Positions 18,480 through 27,241 are shown, counted from the stretch's first letter. The stretch is DNA of 64,000 nt from Serratia bockelmannii (GCF_008011855.1 NZ_VOUX01000001.1:1-64000), one strand, 5' to 3'. Notes: generated by a model from the sequence alone, not told the origin. Program-made: numbers and translations.

Positions 18480-19967
18480 TCAGGCGGAGGCCGCCTCCAG
18501 CCGCTGGTGTTGATAGCCGTAGCCGCCCCCGCCGTCGGGCACGAAGCTGAGGCGGTGAGTGATGCACTGCGGCGCGTCTTCGGCATGGTGCGAAACGAAC
18601 AGCAACTGGGTGGCGCCCTGGCCGATCAGCACGTCGATGAAGCGGCGCACCAGCTGGCGATTGAGCGGATCCAGCCCTTGCAGCGGTTCGTCGAGGATCA
18701 GCAGCGCCGGGTGTTTCACCAGCGCACGGGCGATCAGCGCCAGCCGCTGTTGGCCCCAGGAAAGGCTATGGAACGGGGCATCACCACGCGCGCCGTCGAG
18801 CCCGAGCAGCGCCAGCCATTGCTCGGTCAGCTGCCGCTGACGATCCGAGACCGCCTGATAAATGCCGATCGAATCGAAGAACCCCGACAGCACCACGTTG
18901 CGCACGCTGGTGTTGACGCGATAATCCAGATGCAGGCTGCTGCTGACGTAGCCGATATGGCGCTTGATCTCCCAGATGGTTTCCCCGCTGCCGCGACGGC
19001 GGCCGAACAGCGTCAGATCGTTGCTGTAGCCCTGTGGATGATCGCCGGTGATCAAGCTGAGCAGCGTGGATTTTCCGGCGCCGTTCGGACCGACGATTTG
19101 CCAGTGCTCGCCGGGGTTAACCTGCCAGTTGAGGTGATTGAGGATCGGCCGATCGTTATAGCTGACCACGCCGTCGCGCAGGACGATCAGCGGCCGGTCC
19201 GTCGACAGGGCTACTTTTTGCGTCGGATCCTCGGTCTCCGGCAGCGCCAGCCCGCTGAGGTTTTCGCTGTGCGCCAGCTGCGCCACCAGCGCGTCCGCCA
19301 TCACCTGGCTGCGCGGCCCGCGGCTGGTTAGGGTGCAGTCCGCCAGCACGCCCACCTGCCGGACAAAATCCGGTATTTCGTCGAACCGGTTGAGCACCAG
19401 CACCACGGTCTGGCCCTGGGAGGAAAGCTCGCTCAGCAACGCGGCGAGCTGTGCGCGCGAGTGCACGTCCAGCCCGTCGAAGGGTTCGTCGAGGATCAGC
19501 AGGTCAGGCTCGGGCATCAGCGCCCGGCACAGCAGGGTCTTGCGCGTTTCGCCGGTGGAGAGGTATTTAAAGCGGCGGGTCAGCAGGGCGGTGATGCCGA
19601 ACTGCGCGGCTAGCCGCTCACAGCGCGCGGCGTCTTTCACCTCTTCCTGAATGATCTCCGCCGCGGTGCGGCCGGTATCGTCCTCGTCCGCGCTGAGCAG
19701 GTCGGTGTTGTTGCGTTGCCACTCGTCGCTGACCATTTTTTGCAGCTGTTCGAAGGAGATGCGCACCGCATGCTGAAAGTCGCTGCGGCGTTCACCGCTC
19801 AGCAGAACCAGTTCGTCGGCCAGCGCGCGCGCCAGGGCGGATTTGCCGCTGCCGTTGGCACCGACGAAGGCCCAGCTGTCGCCGGCCTGGATCGCCAGTG
19901 CACCCAGCGTCAGGGTACGGGTATCGCTTAAGCGGAATGAACCTTGCGAAATGTGCAACGACGACAT
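18480..19967 (-). CDS. modF: Tandem ATPase-domain protein ModF
   Basis: ModF has two fused ABC-type ATPase domains and no membrane part. Its role in molybdenum metabolism is poorly defined. In the 495-aa product the first domain has GANGSGKSA and the signature LSTGETRK. The second has [24 protein letters not shown] and LLILDEPLQGLDP. The ATG at 19967 gives MSSLHISQGSFRLSD, matching E. coli ModF; an upstream ATG would add seven residues. It follows modE on the same strand, but a terminator-like hairpin lies between, so expression may drop after modE. Confidence 0.93.
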   Translation of the reverse strand: MSSLHISQGSFRLSDTRTLTLGALAIQAGDSWAFVGANGSGKSALARALADELVLLSGERRSDFQHAVRISFEQLQKMVSDEWQRNNTDLLSADEDDTGRTAAEIIQEEVKDAARCERLAAQFGITALLTRRFKYLSTGETRKTLLCRALMPEPDLLILDEPFDGLDVHSRAQLAALLSELSSQGQTVVLVLNRFDEIPDFVRQVGVLADCTLTSRGPRSQVMADALVAQLAHSENLSGLALPETEDPTQKVALSTDRPLIVLRDGVVSYNDRPILNHLNWQVNPGEHWQIVGPNGAGKSTLLSLITGDHPQGYSNDLTLFGRRRGSGETIWEIKRHIGYVSSSLHLDYRVNTSVRNVVLSGFFDSIGIYQAVSDRQRQLTEQWLALLGLDGARGDAPFHSLSWGQQRLALIARALVKHPALLILDEPLQGLDPLNRQLVRRFIDVLIGQGATQLLFVSHHAEDAPQCITHRLSFVPDGGGGYGYQHQRLEAASA

Positions 19968-20034
19968 CACCTGTTCCTTTTTTTGCAATTATTTGCCTTA
20001 GAAATAGGCGCATTGCACGGTGATGTCAATCAGC

Positions 20035-20056
20035 AAAAACGCAACGTTACGTTGCG
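20035..20056 (-). terminator. Terminator after modE
   Basis: On the minus strand the stem CGCAACG/CGTTGCG with loop TAA is followed by a T run, immediately after the modE stop. It may reduce readthrough into modF. Confidence 0.6.
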
Positions 20057-20057
20057 C

Positions 20058-20849
20058 TTAACACAACGTGGCGATAATCACGTGGTCGGCGTTGAACAGG
20101 GCGTGTACGGCGGTACCGACGCTCAGCTGCAGGCGCTGCAACTCCGCCGTCGTCAGGGTGGCGCACAGGGTTTCGCCCCCCGCCAGCGTCACCAGCACCT
20201 CGCTGTGTTCGGCCCCCGGCTGAATGCCGGCTACCACGCCCGCCAGCGCGTTATCCGCACCGGTATGCTCCCCCGTCTCGACGCTTAACCGCACCCAGGG
20301 CGCTTTGATCAGCGCCAGCACCTCTTTGCCGGGCGTCAGCTGCAGCCGATCGGCGCTTTGCTGGGTAATGGCCGCCGTCAGGCGAGTGGTGCCGTCGTTC
20401 AACAAAATCGCCAGGTGCTGCTGCACCTGCTGATGATCGCGTTCGATCACGGTGCCGAAGAACTGATTGCGCGCGCTGGTTTGCAGCGAGAAGCGCGAGA
20501 TGGCCGCCAGCAGGCTGTCGAGCGGCAGATCGTCCTGCTGCAGCACGTCGAAGGCTTTTTGCTGCACCTGGCCCAGCAGGTCATACAGCTGGATCAGCCG
20601 TTGGCCGTAGTGCGTCAGCTGCGCGCCGCCGCCGCCTTTGCCGCCGGTGGCGCGTTCCACCACCGTGTGTTCCGCCAGTTGGTTCATCTCATTGATGGCG
20701 TCCCAGGCGCTTTTGTAGCTGATGCCCGCCAGTTTGGCGCCCTGGCTGATGGAGCCGGTGTGCTGCACCTGTTTCAGCAGCGCGATGCGGCGCGGATCGG
20801 CGAACAGCTTTTGCTGGAGTTTGAGAGTCAGAAGAATTTCGGCCTGCAT
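20058..20849 (-). CDS. modE: Molybdate-responsive transcription regulator ModE
   Basis: ModE binds molybdate, represses modABC and activates some molybdoenzyme and moa genes. The 263-aa product has an N-terminal winged helix (GSISQGAKLAGISYKSAWDA), the basic loop ERATGGKGGGGAQLT, and two C-terminal Mop/TOBE molybdate-binding domains (TSARNQFFGTV; VEVL-type repeats). The start at 20849 (MQAEILLTLKLQQKLFADPRR) matches E. coli. It is divergent from the TonB-receptor gene, and a ModE-like box stands in the shared upstream region. Confidence 0.95.
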   Translation of the reverse strand: MQAEILLTLKLQQKLFADPRRIALLKQVQHTGSISQGAKLAGISYKSAWDAINEMNQLAEHTVVERATGGKGGGGAQLTHYGQRLIQLYDLLGQVQQKAFDVLQQDDLPLDSLLAAISRFSLQTSARNQFFGTVIERDHQQVQQHLAILLNDGTTRLTAAITQQSADRLQLTPGKEVLALIKAPWVRLSVETGEHTGADNALAGVVAGIQPGAEHSEVLVTLAGGETLCATLTTAELQRLQLSVGTAVHALFNADHVIIATLC

Positions 20850-20947
20850 AGCGCATCCTGTCGACGGCAAAAACCGTATTGTCGCCGATTTGGCGGCAAA
20901 GCGCCAAACGCCGTGCGTGGGAGAGTGGGGCAATAAAGACTGGTATT

Positions 20948-20968
20948 GTAATATTGTAATAATATAAC
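20948..20968. promoter_or_regulatory. Candidate ModE box before the TonB-receptor cluster
   Basis: GTAATATT-N5-AATATAAC is a near-perfect inverted repeat (one mismatch) in an A+T-rich stretch. It resembles the ModE operator CGTTATAT-N8-ATATAACG seen at 27181, with the half-sites one base closer. It lies between divergent modE and the receptor gene. Confidence 0.55.
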
Positions 20969-20995
20969 ATAACAGAAAAACAATAAGGCTTTACG

Positions 20996-21014
20996 CCGGC
21001 TGCGGCCGGTTTTT
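20996..21014 (+). terminator. Possible attenuator in the receptor leader
   Basis: CCGGC-TGCG-GCCGG followed by TTTTTA, inside the leader between the ModE-like box and the receptor start. It has the shape of a short intrinsic terminator. It could attenuate the operon, or end RNA started further upstream. Confidence 0.4.
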
Positions 21015-21037
21015 ATTTCACCACAGGGATGCTCCAC

Positions 21038-23200
21038 ATGAGTACGACACGCCGGCGTCTTGGCACGCCCAAAAAATCTTTATGTCTTGCCGCCACATGG
21101 ATCGGCGGCGCACTGACAGCGCCGCTGGCTTTCGCCGCCGACTGCGATAAAGCCCGCAATGCCACGGGGTGTGAAGAACAGCTCACCGTGGAGGCGGCGG
21201 CCCCCGCCGGGCGTTACGATGCGTTGAACGCCGTGAGCCGCAGCGCTTCGCAGATCGGGCTGACCGCTCGGGAGACGCCGCGCAGCGTCGATATTATCAG
21301 CGCGCGGGCGATCCAACAGCGGGGCGATCGTTCGCTGGCCGCCGCCGTCGAGCACGCTACCGGTCTGTCCGGCGTCGCTTCGCCAACGTTGTCCAACAAC
21401 TTTTCCGCACGCGGTTTTCGGCCGATCGCCTGGCTGTATAACGGCGTAGAGATGCCCGGCAGTACGCTGCAACTGGGCGATCCGGCGCATTACGACAGCA
21501 TCGAGGTGCTGCGTGGGCCGGGGTCGGCCTTGAACGGGCTGAGCGCCGCAGGCGGCAGCGTCAACCTGATCTCGCGGCAGCCGACCTTCAACCGGCAGCC
21601 GTTCGAGCTCGATTATGGCCTCGGCAGCTACCGCAGCCAGCGTTTGCATCTGGGTGCCGGCGGCGCGCTGGTGGACGATGTGATGGCGTACCGGTTGGAC
21701 GTCAGCGGCAACGACAGCGGCAGCAACGTGCAGTATGAACGCGATCGGCAGAAGCGGGTATCCGGCTCGCTGCTGTTTAAATTGACGGACGATGCGCTGC
21801 TGACGCTGAGCCTGGACCGCATGCTCAACCGCACCAACAACCCTTACTACGGCACGCCGCTGCTGAATGGGCGCATTGCCGGCGAGCTGCGCGACATCAA
21901 TTACAACAACCTGACCGACAGCCGTATCCAGAGCAACGCCACCGCATTTCAGGCCAGTCTGGACTGGTTTATGACGCCCGAAGTGGAGTGGCATAACCAA
22001 TTCTATTACTACAGCGGCTTTCGCGAATGGCGCAACGTCGAGCGTTTCCGCGTCGCGGCGGCGGCCCGGCCCGGCGACGTCAACCGCGACTCTTTCGGCG
22101 CTCTGGCGCACGACGACGATCTGATCGGCAACCGCAGTTCGCTGGTGTTCGATCGCGCTATCGCCGGTTTCGATAATCGGTTACTGGTCGGCTTCGATCT
22201 GAGCAAGCGGCATTTTCAGTACTACTCCAACGGTTTCCCCGGCTCCGAGGACGTGCCGCTCGGCGCGCCGCCCAGAGAGCAGTTCGCTCAGGGCACCGCC
22301 AGCCAGCGTGCGCCGGTGCGCCACGTCACTCAGAATCAGTACGCCGCCTTTCTTGAAGACCGCTTCAGCCTGACCGAGCGTTTAGCGCTGCTGGGCCAGC
22401 TGCGCTACAACCATATGAACATGGATTGGCGCTTCCAGGGGCCGCAGGAAGAGAGCCGCGCGCGCACCTACGTTTTCAGCACCTGGAGCCTGGGCCCCAG
22501 CTATGCACTGACCGATAACCTCACGCTTTACGCCAACTACACCACCGGCCAGGAGCCGGGCAACGATCTGTTCTTCCTCAGCCCGACGCAGACCGATCTG
22601 CCACTGACGCGAGCGCGCCAGTGGGAGGCCGGCGCCAAAGGGCAGTTTTGGGATAACAAGGGAGAGGCGACGCTGGCGCTGTACGAACTGCGCAAGGACA
22701 ACCTGTTTGTGCCCGACGCGCAGCGGCCGGATGCGTTGAACGCGGTAGGTAGGCAGACGTCGCGCGGCATCGAGCTTGGCTTGGTGCTGCGTCCCGACGA
22801 TCGTTGGGAGCTGGCCGGCAATGCCGCCTACACGCACGCCCGCTACGACGACTATCGCGGCGGTAGCCCGCTGCGCAGCTACAACGGCAATCGCCCGGCC
22901 TATATCCCGGACTGGACCGCCAACCTCAGCGTGCATTATCAGGCGACGGCGCGCCTGGGGCTGGCTTCTTCGCTGCGCTACGTCGGCAGCAGTTATAACG
23001 ACGACGCCAACCAGCGCAAGATGCGCGCGTACACCACGCTCGATCTGGCGGCGGATTATCAGCTGACGCCGATCGTCGATGTCGGTTTCCGCATTCGCAA
23101 CGCCACCAACCAGCTGTACGCCTATCAGCGCACCTACCCGGATCAGGCGCTGATCGCGCCGCCGCGCAGCTATGAAACCTTCGTGTCGGTCAGGTTCTGA
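21038..23200 (+). CDS. TonB-dependent outer-membrane receptor
   Basis: A 720-aa siderophore-receptor-type protein. A signal peptide ends near PLAFAA, a possible TonB box reads EEQLTVEA, a plug domain contains ETPRSVDIISARAIQQRG and VLRGPGSALNGLSAAGGSVNL, and a C-terminal beta-barrel ends in SYETFVSVRF with the terminal aromatic. The ATG at 21038 has AGGGA at eight bases; the ATG at 21029 has none. It heads a five-gene unit with a binding protein, methyltransferase, permease and ATPase, behind a ModE-like box. The ligand is unknown; an organic metal chelate is likely, and molybdate or tungstate linkage is inferred from context. Confidence 0.9.
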   Translation: MSTTRRRLGTPKKSLCLAATWIGGALTAPLAFAADCDKARNATGCEEQLTVEAAAPAGRYDALNAVSRSASQIGLTARETPRSVDIISARAIQQRGDRSLAAAVEHATGLSGVASPTLSNNFSARGFRPIAWLYNGVEMPGSTLQLGDPAHYDSIEVLRGPGSALNGLSAAGGSVNLISRQPTFNRQPFELDYGLGSYRSQRLHLGAGGALVDDVMAYRLDVSGNDSGSNVQYERDRQKRVSGSLLFKLTDDALLTLSLDRMLNRTNNPYYGTPLLNGRIAGELRDINYNNLTDSRIQSNATAFQASLDWFMTPEVEWHNQFYYYSGFREWRNVERFRVAAAARPGDVNRDSFGALAHDDDLIGNRSSLVFDRAIAGFDNRLLVGFDLSKRHFQYYSNGFPGSEDVPLGAPPREQFAQGTASQRAPVRHVTQNQYAAFLEDRFSLTERLALLGQLRYNHMNMDWRFQGPQEESRARTYVFSTWSLGPSYALTDNLTLYANYTTGQEPGNDLFFLSPTQTDLPLTRARQWEAGAKGQFWDNKGEATLALYELRKDNLFVPDAQRPDALNAVGRQTSRGIELGLVLRPDDRWELAGNAAYTHARYDDYRGGSPLRSYNGNRPAYIPDWTANLSVHYQATARLGLASSLRYVGSSYNDDANQRKMRAYTTLDLAADYQLTPIVDVGFRIRNATNQLYAYQRTYPDQALIAPPRSYETFVSVRF

Positions 23201-23204
23201 CGGC

Positions 23205-24200
23205 GTGAAACGATCGCTTTGCCTGTTGTTGTGCGCCCTGGGGTTGGGCGGGGGCGTGCCGTGGCACGCTGAGGCCGTCGGCCTGCAAAATTGCGGGGTA
23301 ACGCGCGATTATCCGCAGCCACCGCAGCGGGTGCTGGTTTACGCCAACCCGGCGTTGGAAAACCTGCTGGCGCTGGGGCTGGCTGGCCGTGCGATCGGCG
23401 TGGTCGGGTATGACCGCATGCGCGATCCCGCGCCGACGGCGTCGGCCGATGCGCTGCGGGCGCCCACCAGCCCGGCGCCGCCCACGGCGGAAGCGTTGCT
23501 GCTGATGCGGCCGGATTTTGTCTATTCGGCCAGCTATTACTGGCTGCACAGCCCGGAAACGCCCGATCGGACGCGGCTGGCGGAATGGGGCATCGGCACT
23601 TACCTCTCTCCCGGCGCCTGCAGCGGCCAGCAAAGCGCGATCGCCGCTGCGCTGACGTTTGAAGACATCTTCACCGAGCTGCGGGAGCTTGCGCGCATTT
23701 TCAACGTCAGCCGCGGCGGTGAAGCGCCGATCGCGCGGCTACGTGGGCAACTCCAGGCGTTTGAGGCGCAGCGCGCGCCGCTGCCGCATTTACGTCTGCT
23801 GTGGTGGTATGCCGGCACGCAGACGCCCTACGTGGCGGGCTGCTGCGGCGCACCAGGTTTGCTGAGCCGAAGCGTCGGCAGCGAGAACCTGTTCGGCGAT
23901 CTGCCCGAGCTGTGGCCGACGGTATCCTGGGAGGTTATCGCCGCCCGCGATCCGGATGCGATCGTGCTTGGCGATCTGCCGCGCGGCGGCTTCGGCGACA
24001 GCGCGGCCGACAAGATCGCCTTTCTGGAGCATCACCCGCTGACCGCGACGCTGCGCGCCGTGCGTCAGCGGCGCTACGTGATCCTCCCCGGTTACGACAT
24101 GGACCCTTCCGCCCGCACCGTGGCGGCGCTGGGCCGTTTGATTCGAGGCCTGGCGGCCTTGCCGCCGCAGGCTACGACTTTTTCCAACAAGGAACCTTGA
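23205..24200 (+). CDS. Periplasmic metal/chelate-binding protein (FecB/BtuF type)
   Basis: A 331-aa helical-backbone binding protein for an ABC importer. A GTG start at 23205 gives the signal peptide MKRSLCLLLCALGLGGG with cleavage near AEA. The mature part has two lobes (RVLVYANPALENLLALGLAGR ... DPDAIVLGD). Four cysteines in the mature part (NCG, ACS and a vicinal CC) could form disulfides or a metal site. An in-frame ATG at 23172 lies inside the receptor gene and would spoil the signal peptide. Automatic tools may name it an F420-0 transporter component; no F420 genes are present, so I would not adopt that name. Confidence 0.83.
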   Translation: MKRSLCLLLCALGLGGGVPWHAEAVGLQNCGVTRDYPQPPQRVLVYANPALENLLALGLAGRAIGVVGYDRMRDPAPTASADALRAPTSPAPPTAEALLLMRPDFVYSASYYWLHSPETPDRTRLAEWGIGTYLSPGACSGQQSAIAAALTFEDIFTELRELARIFNVSRGGEAPIARLRGQLQAFEAQRAPLPHLRLLWWYAGTQTPYVAGCCGAPGLLSRSVGSENLFGDLPELWPTVSWEVIAARDPDAIVLGDLPRGGFGDSAADKIAFLEHHPLTATLRAVRQRRYVILPGYDMDPSARTVAALGRLIRGLAALPPQATTFSNKEP

Positions 24201-24201
24201 T

Positions 24202-24975
24202 ATGACAGCCGTTTCATTATCTTCATCTTCTTCGCTCTCTTCACTGCTGGATGCCTGGGATCGCCAGCAGGCGGCCTACATCGCCGAGCGGGAAGCGCGT
24301 TTTAACGCCCAGCTGGAGGTGCTGGCGCTGGCCGCCGGCCAGGATTTTCACGTGGTGGATCTGGCCTGTGGCCCGGGATCGCTGAGCCTGCGCATTTTGC
24401 AGCGCTTTCCGCAGGCCAGGGTGACCGCCATCGATCTCGATCCGCTGCTGCTGGCGGTGGCGCGCGGTGCGCTGGCGGCGTACGGCGATCGGATCCGCAT
24501 TCTGCAGGCCGATCTGGCGGATCCTGCCTGTTTTTCCGCGCTGTCCGGCCCCGCGCCGCAGGCGGCGGTGTCCAGCACGGCGCTGCACTGGCTGATGCCG
24601 GAGCAGCAACTGGCGCTGTACCGCAACGTCGCCGGGCTGTTGGCCGACGGCGGTGTATTCCTCAATGCCGATCATCAGCGCTATGACCACCGTCAGCCAC
24701 GGCTGAAGGCGTTGGCCGAGCGGCACGATGAGCAGACCCAGCAACGCGCCTGGGACAACGGCGTCGAGGATTGGGATCGCTGGTTCGCCAGCGCGCTGCA
24801 ATTGCCGGCGTTGGCCGCTTATCAGGCCGAGCGTGAGGCGCTGTTCGCCGGCCGCCCGGTGCCGCCGCCGACGCCGGTGGATTTCCAGCTCGCGGCCCTC
24901 AGGCAGGCCGGTTTCAGCGAGGCGGGGACGGTGTGGCAGCTGTTGGACGACTATGTGATAGCAGGCTGGAAATAG
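24202..24975 (+). CDS. Class I SAM-dependent methyltransferase in a transport operon
   Basis: A 257-aa cytosolic Rossmann methyltransferase. Motif I reads VVDLACGPGSLSL, the acidic end of strand 2 is AIDLDPLLL, and motif IV lies near STALHWLMP. It starts one base after the binding-protein stop and ends one base before the permease start, so it is firmly part of the transport operon. A methyltransferase between a binding protein and its permease is unusual. It may methylate the imported ligand, a ligand made by the cell, or a group released after uptake. The substrate cannot be told from sequence. Confidence 0.87.
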   Translation: MTAVSLSSSSSLSSLLDAWDRQQAAYIAEREARFNAQLEVLALAAGQDFHVVDLACGPGSLSLRILQRFPQARVTAIDLDPLLLAVARGALAAYGDRIRILQADLADPACFSALSGPAPQAAVSSTALHWLMPEQQLALYRNVAGLLADGGVFLNADHQRYDHRQPRLKALAERHDEQTQQRAWDNGVEDWDRWFASALQLPALAAYQAEREALFAGRPVPPPTPVDFQLAALRQAGFSEAGTVWQLLDDYVIAGWK

Positions 24976-24976
24976 C

Positions 24977-26002
24977 ATGAGCCGGCGGTTACTGCCCGGC
25001 CGTGAGGCCGGCTGGCTGCTGTTGCTGGCGGCGGCGCTGCCGATGGCCCTGCTGAGCGCCACCTTGTCGGGGCCTGCGCCGATCGCGTGGCACGACGCCT
25101 GGCGCATCGTATTCGGCGTCAGCGGCGGCGCGGCGACCGATGCCGAGGTGTATCAGCGCATCATCTGGTCGCTGCGGATGCCGCGCGCGCTGCTGGCGGC
25201 GGTGGCCGGTGCCGGGCTGGCGTTGGCGGGCACCGTGCTGCAGTCGCTGACCCGCAACCCGCTGGCCGATCCCTGGGTGCTGGGGATCTCCTCCGGCGCG
25301 GGCGTGGGGGCGGTGACGGTGCTGGTATTGGGGCTGGGGGGCGGCCTGCTGTCGGTGTCCGGCGGGGCGTTTAGCGGCGCGCTGGGGGCGTTTGCGCTGG
25401 TGATGTTGCTGGCCGGGCGTTCGCTACAGGGGGAGTCCACGCTGTTTATTCTGGCCGGGGTGGCGGTGACGCAACTGCTCTCCGCACTGACTTCGCTGAT
25501 CACCCTCTGGCAGGCAGACGCCAACGCCACGCGCGGCGTGATGTTCTGGCTGCTGGGATCGTTCAGCGACGCGCGCTGGCCACAGGTCGGGCTGTGCGGG
25601 CTGGCGCTGGCGGCGACGCTGCTGCTTTGCTGGCTGCGGGCGGGTGAGTTGGACGCGCTGGCGTTCGGCGGCGTGACCGCCGCTTCGCTGGGGGTGGCGG
25701 TGGCCCCGCTGAAGCTGCTGCTGTATGTGGCGACCACCGCGCTAACGGCGGCGATCGTCGCGTTCAGCGGCGCGGTGGGGTTTATCGGGTTGACGGTGCC
25801 GCACGTCGCCCGGCGGCTGGTCGGCTCGCGGCATCGTCAGCTGTTGCCGGCCAGCGCGCTGTGCGGCGCTTTGTTCGCCGTGGCGGCGGACACGCTGGCC
25901 AGAACGCTGTTTGCCCCGCGCGAACTGCCGGTCGGCGTGTTGACGGCGCTATTGGGAGTGCCGGTATTCCTGCTGTTGCTGTATCGGAAGGTCAATGCAT
26001 GA
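24977..26002 (+). CDS. FecCD-family ABC transporter permease
   Basis: A 341-aa inner-membrane permease of the iron-siderophore/B12 class with about ten helices. Family motifs are RMPRALLAAVAGAGLALAG, LQSLTRNPLADPWVLGISSG and the late GFIGLTVPHVARRLVG segment that contacts the ATPase. The stop overlaps the ATPase start (ATGA). It works with the binding protein upstream and the ATPase downstream. The H. influenzae MolBC system, of the same class, carries molybdate and tungstate, which is a precedent for the proposed role. Confidence 0.9.
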   Translation: MSRRLLPGREAGWLLLLAAALPMALLSATLSGPAPIAWHDAWRIVFGVSGGAATDAEVYQRIIWSLRMPRALLAAVAGAGLALAGTVLQSLTRNPLADPWVLGISSGAGVGAVTVLVLGLGGGLLSVSGGAFSGALGAFALVMLLAGRSLQGESTLFILAGVAVTQLLSALTSLITLWQADANATRGVMFWLLGSFSDARWPQVGLCGLALAATLLLCWLRAGELDALAFGGVTAASLGVAVAPLKLLLYVATTALTAAIVAFSGAVGFIGLTVPHVARRLVGSRHRQLLPASALCGALFAVAADTLARTLFAPRELPVGVLTALLGVPVFLLLLYRKVNA

Positions 26003-26787
26003 CGGTTGAAAAAACGCAATTCGGTCTGTGCGCCGAGGGGGTAAGTTGGCGAGTGGGCGCGCGCACGGTGCTGGAAAACCTCAGTTTCTGCGCCTTGCCC
26101 GGTGAGATCACCGGCGTGCTCGGCGTCAACGGCAGCGGTAAATCCACGCTGCTCAAGCTGTTGGCCGGGCTGCAGCCCGCCGGCGGCGGCCGCGTTTGGC
26201 TGGAAGGGCGCGAGATCGCCGCGTTTACCGGGCGGGAACGCGCCAGGCGCATCGCTTTTCTCGAGCAATCCGCCCCCGGCACCTTCGCGCTGCCGGTGAA
26301 GGAGGCGGTATTGTTGGGGCGGCTGGCCCATATCGGCCGCTGGCGCGGTTTTGGTACCGAGGATCGCCGCCTCGCCGGGCAGGCGATGGAGCAGGTGGGC
26401 ATCAGCCACCTGGCCGATCGCGATTGGCAGCGGCTGTCCGGCGGTGAACAGCAGCGGGTGCACCTGGCGCGCGCGCTGGCGCAGCAAACGCCGTGGCTGC
26501 TGCTGGACGAACCCGCCAACCACCTGGATATCGCTCATCAGCAGCAGTTTATGGCCTTGCTGCGGCGGCTGAAGCTCAGCGTGGTGGTGACGCTGCACGA
26601 TCTGAATCTGGCGGCCTGTTATTGCGATCGGGTCGCGCTGCTGCAGCGGGGCGGGATCTGTGCGGCGGGCACGCCGCAGCAGGCGCTGACGCCGGAGCAC
26701 ATTCGCGCGGTATACGGGGTGGAGGCCCGGCTGGCGGCGCCCGCCGGCTATGCGCCGCCGCTGATCTATTACCCCGCGGCGGGATGA
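25999..26787 (+). CDS. FecE-type ABC transporter ATPase
   Basis: A 262-aa cytosolic ATPase that drives the adjacent permease. It has Walker A GVNGSGKST, signature LSGGEQQRVHLARAL, Walker B WLLLDEPANHLDI and the H-loop VTLHDLNLA. The ATG at 25999 overlaps the permease stop. A longer frame to 25861 lies within the permease gene. It is the last gene of the five-gene unit, followed by a loose GATCGG/CCGATC inverted repeat without a T run. Confidence 0.92.
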   Translation: MTVEKTQFGLCAEGVSWRVGARTVLENLSFCALPGEITGVLGVNGSGKSTLLKLLAGLQPAGGGRVWLEGREIAAFTGRERARRIAFLEQSAPGTFALPVKEAVLLGRLAHIGRWRGFGTEDRRLAGQAMEQVGISHLADRDWQRLSGGEQQRVHLARALAQQTPWLLLDEPANHLDIAHQQQFMALLRRLKLSVVVTLHDLNLAACYCDRVALLQRGGICAAGTPQQALTPEHIRAVYGVEARLAAPAGYAPPLIYYPAAG

Positions 26788-26933
26788 GATCGGTCAAAAG
26801 GGCACGTTTGGCCGATCACAATTTCGCCTCGCTGGCTAAAATAACTCCGGTTTTAGCGATTTTTTTGGGTTAGAATAACCCGATATGCGGTGAAAGGCAT
26901 TTGCCGCTCAATGGGCAGTTAAGCGAGGCTATC

Positions 26934-27083
26934 ATGTTGGAATTATTGAAAAGTCTGTTATTCGCCGTGGTGATGGTGCCGGTGGTCATGGCGCTCATTC
27001 TCGGTCTGATCTACGGTTTTGGCGAAGTGTTCAACGTCTTCTCCAAAGTGGGCCGTTCGAAAGAAAACCGCACCCAGCACTGA
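26934..27083 (+). CDS. acrZ: AcrZ, small AcrB-associated membrane protein
   Basis: A 49-aa single-helix inner-membrane protein that binds AcrB and modulates the AcrAB-TolC efflux pump. [20 protein letters not shown] and the [10 protein letters not shown] that follows match E. coli AcrZ nearly residue for residue. The ATG at 26934 has AAGCGAGG before it. As in E. coli it stands just before modABC, so here it marks the right border of the inserted transport cluster. Confidence 0.93.
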   Translation: MLELLKSLLFAVVMVPVVMALILGLIYGFGEVFNVFSKVGRSKENRTQH

Positions 27084-27180
27084 CCGTTCCCTATCCCGAT
27101 ACCCGTCGGCATCGCCCGGCGGGCATTCCTCAAGTTATCTCACGCTTTGCCGATAAACCGCATGACAAGCTTTCGCGCCG

Positions 27181-27204
27181 CGTTATATTATTTTTTATAT
27201 AACG
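27181..27204. promoter_or_regulatory. ModE operator of modABC
   Basis: CGTTATAT-N8-ATATAACG is a perfect inverted repeat and agrees with the E. coli modA operator in half-sites and spacing. It ends 37 bases before modA and probably covers the promoter -10. Confidence 0.88.
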
Positions 27205-27241
27205 AAGAGTGATAATGCACGTTAACTTGCGGAGAAAAACA

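Noticed and set aside
23205-26787. Naming the ABC genes a coenzyme F420-0 transporter
   Set aside because: Enterobacteria are not known to make F420 and no F420 genes are present. Such names would come from loose family models.
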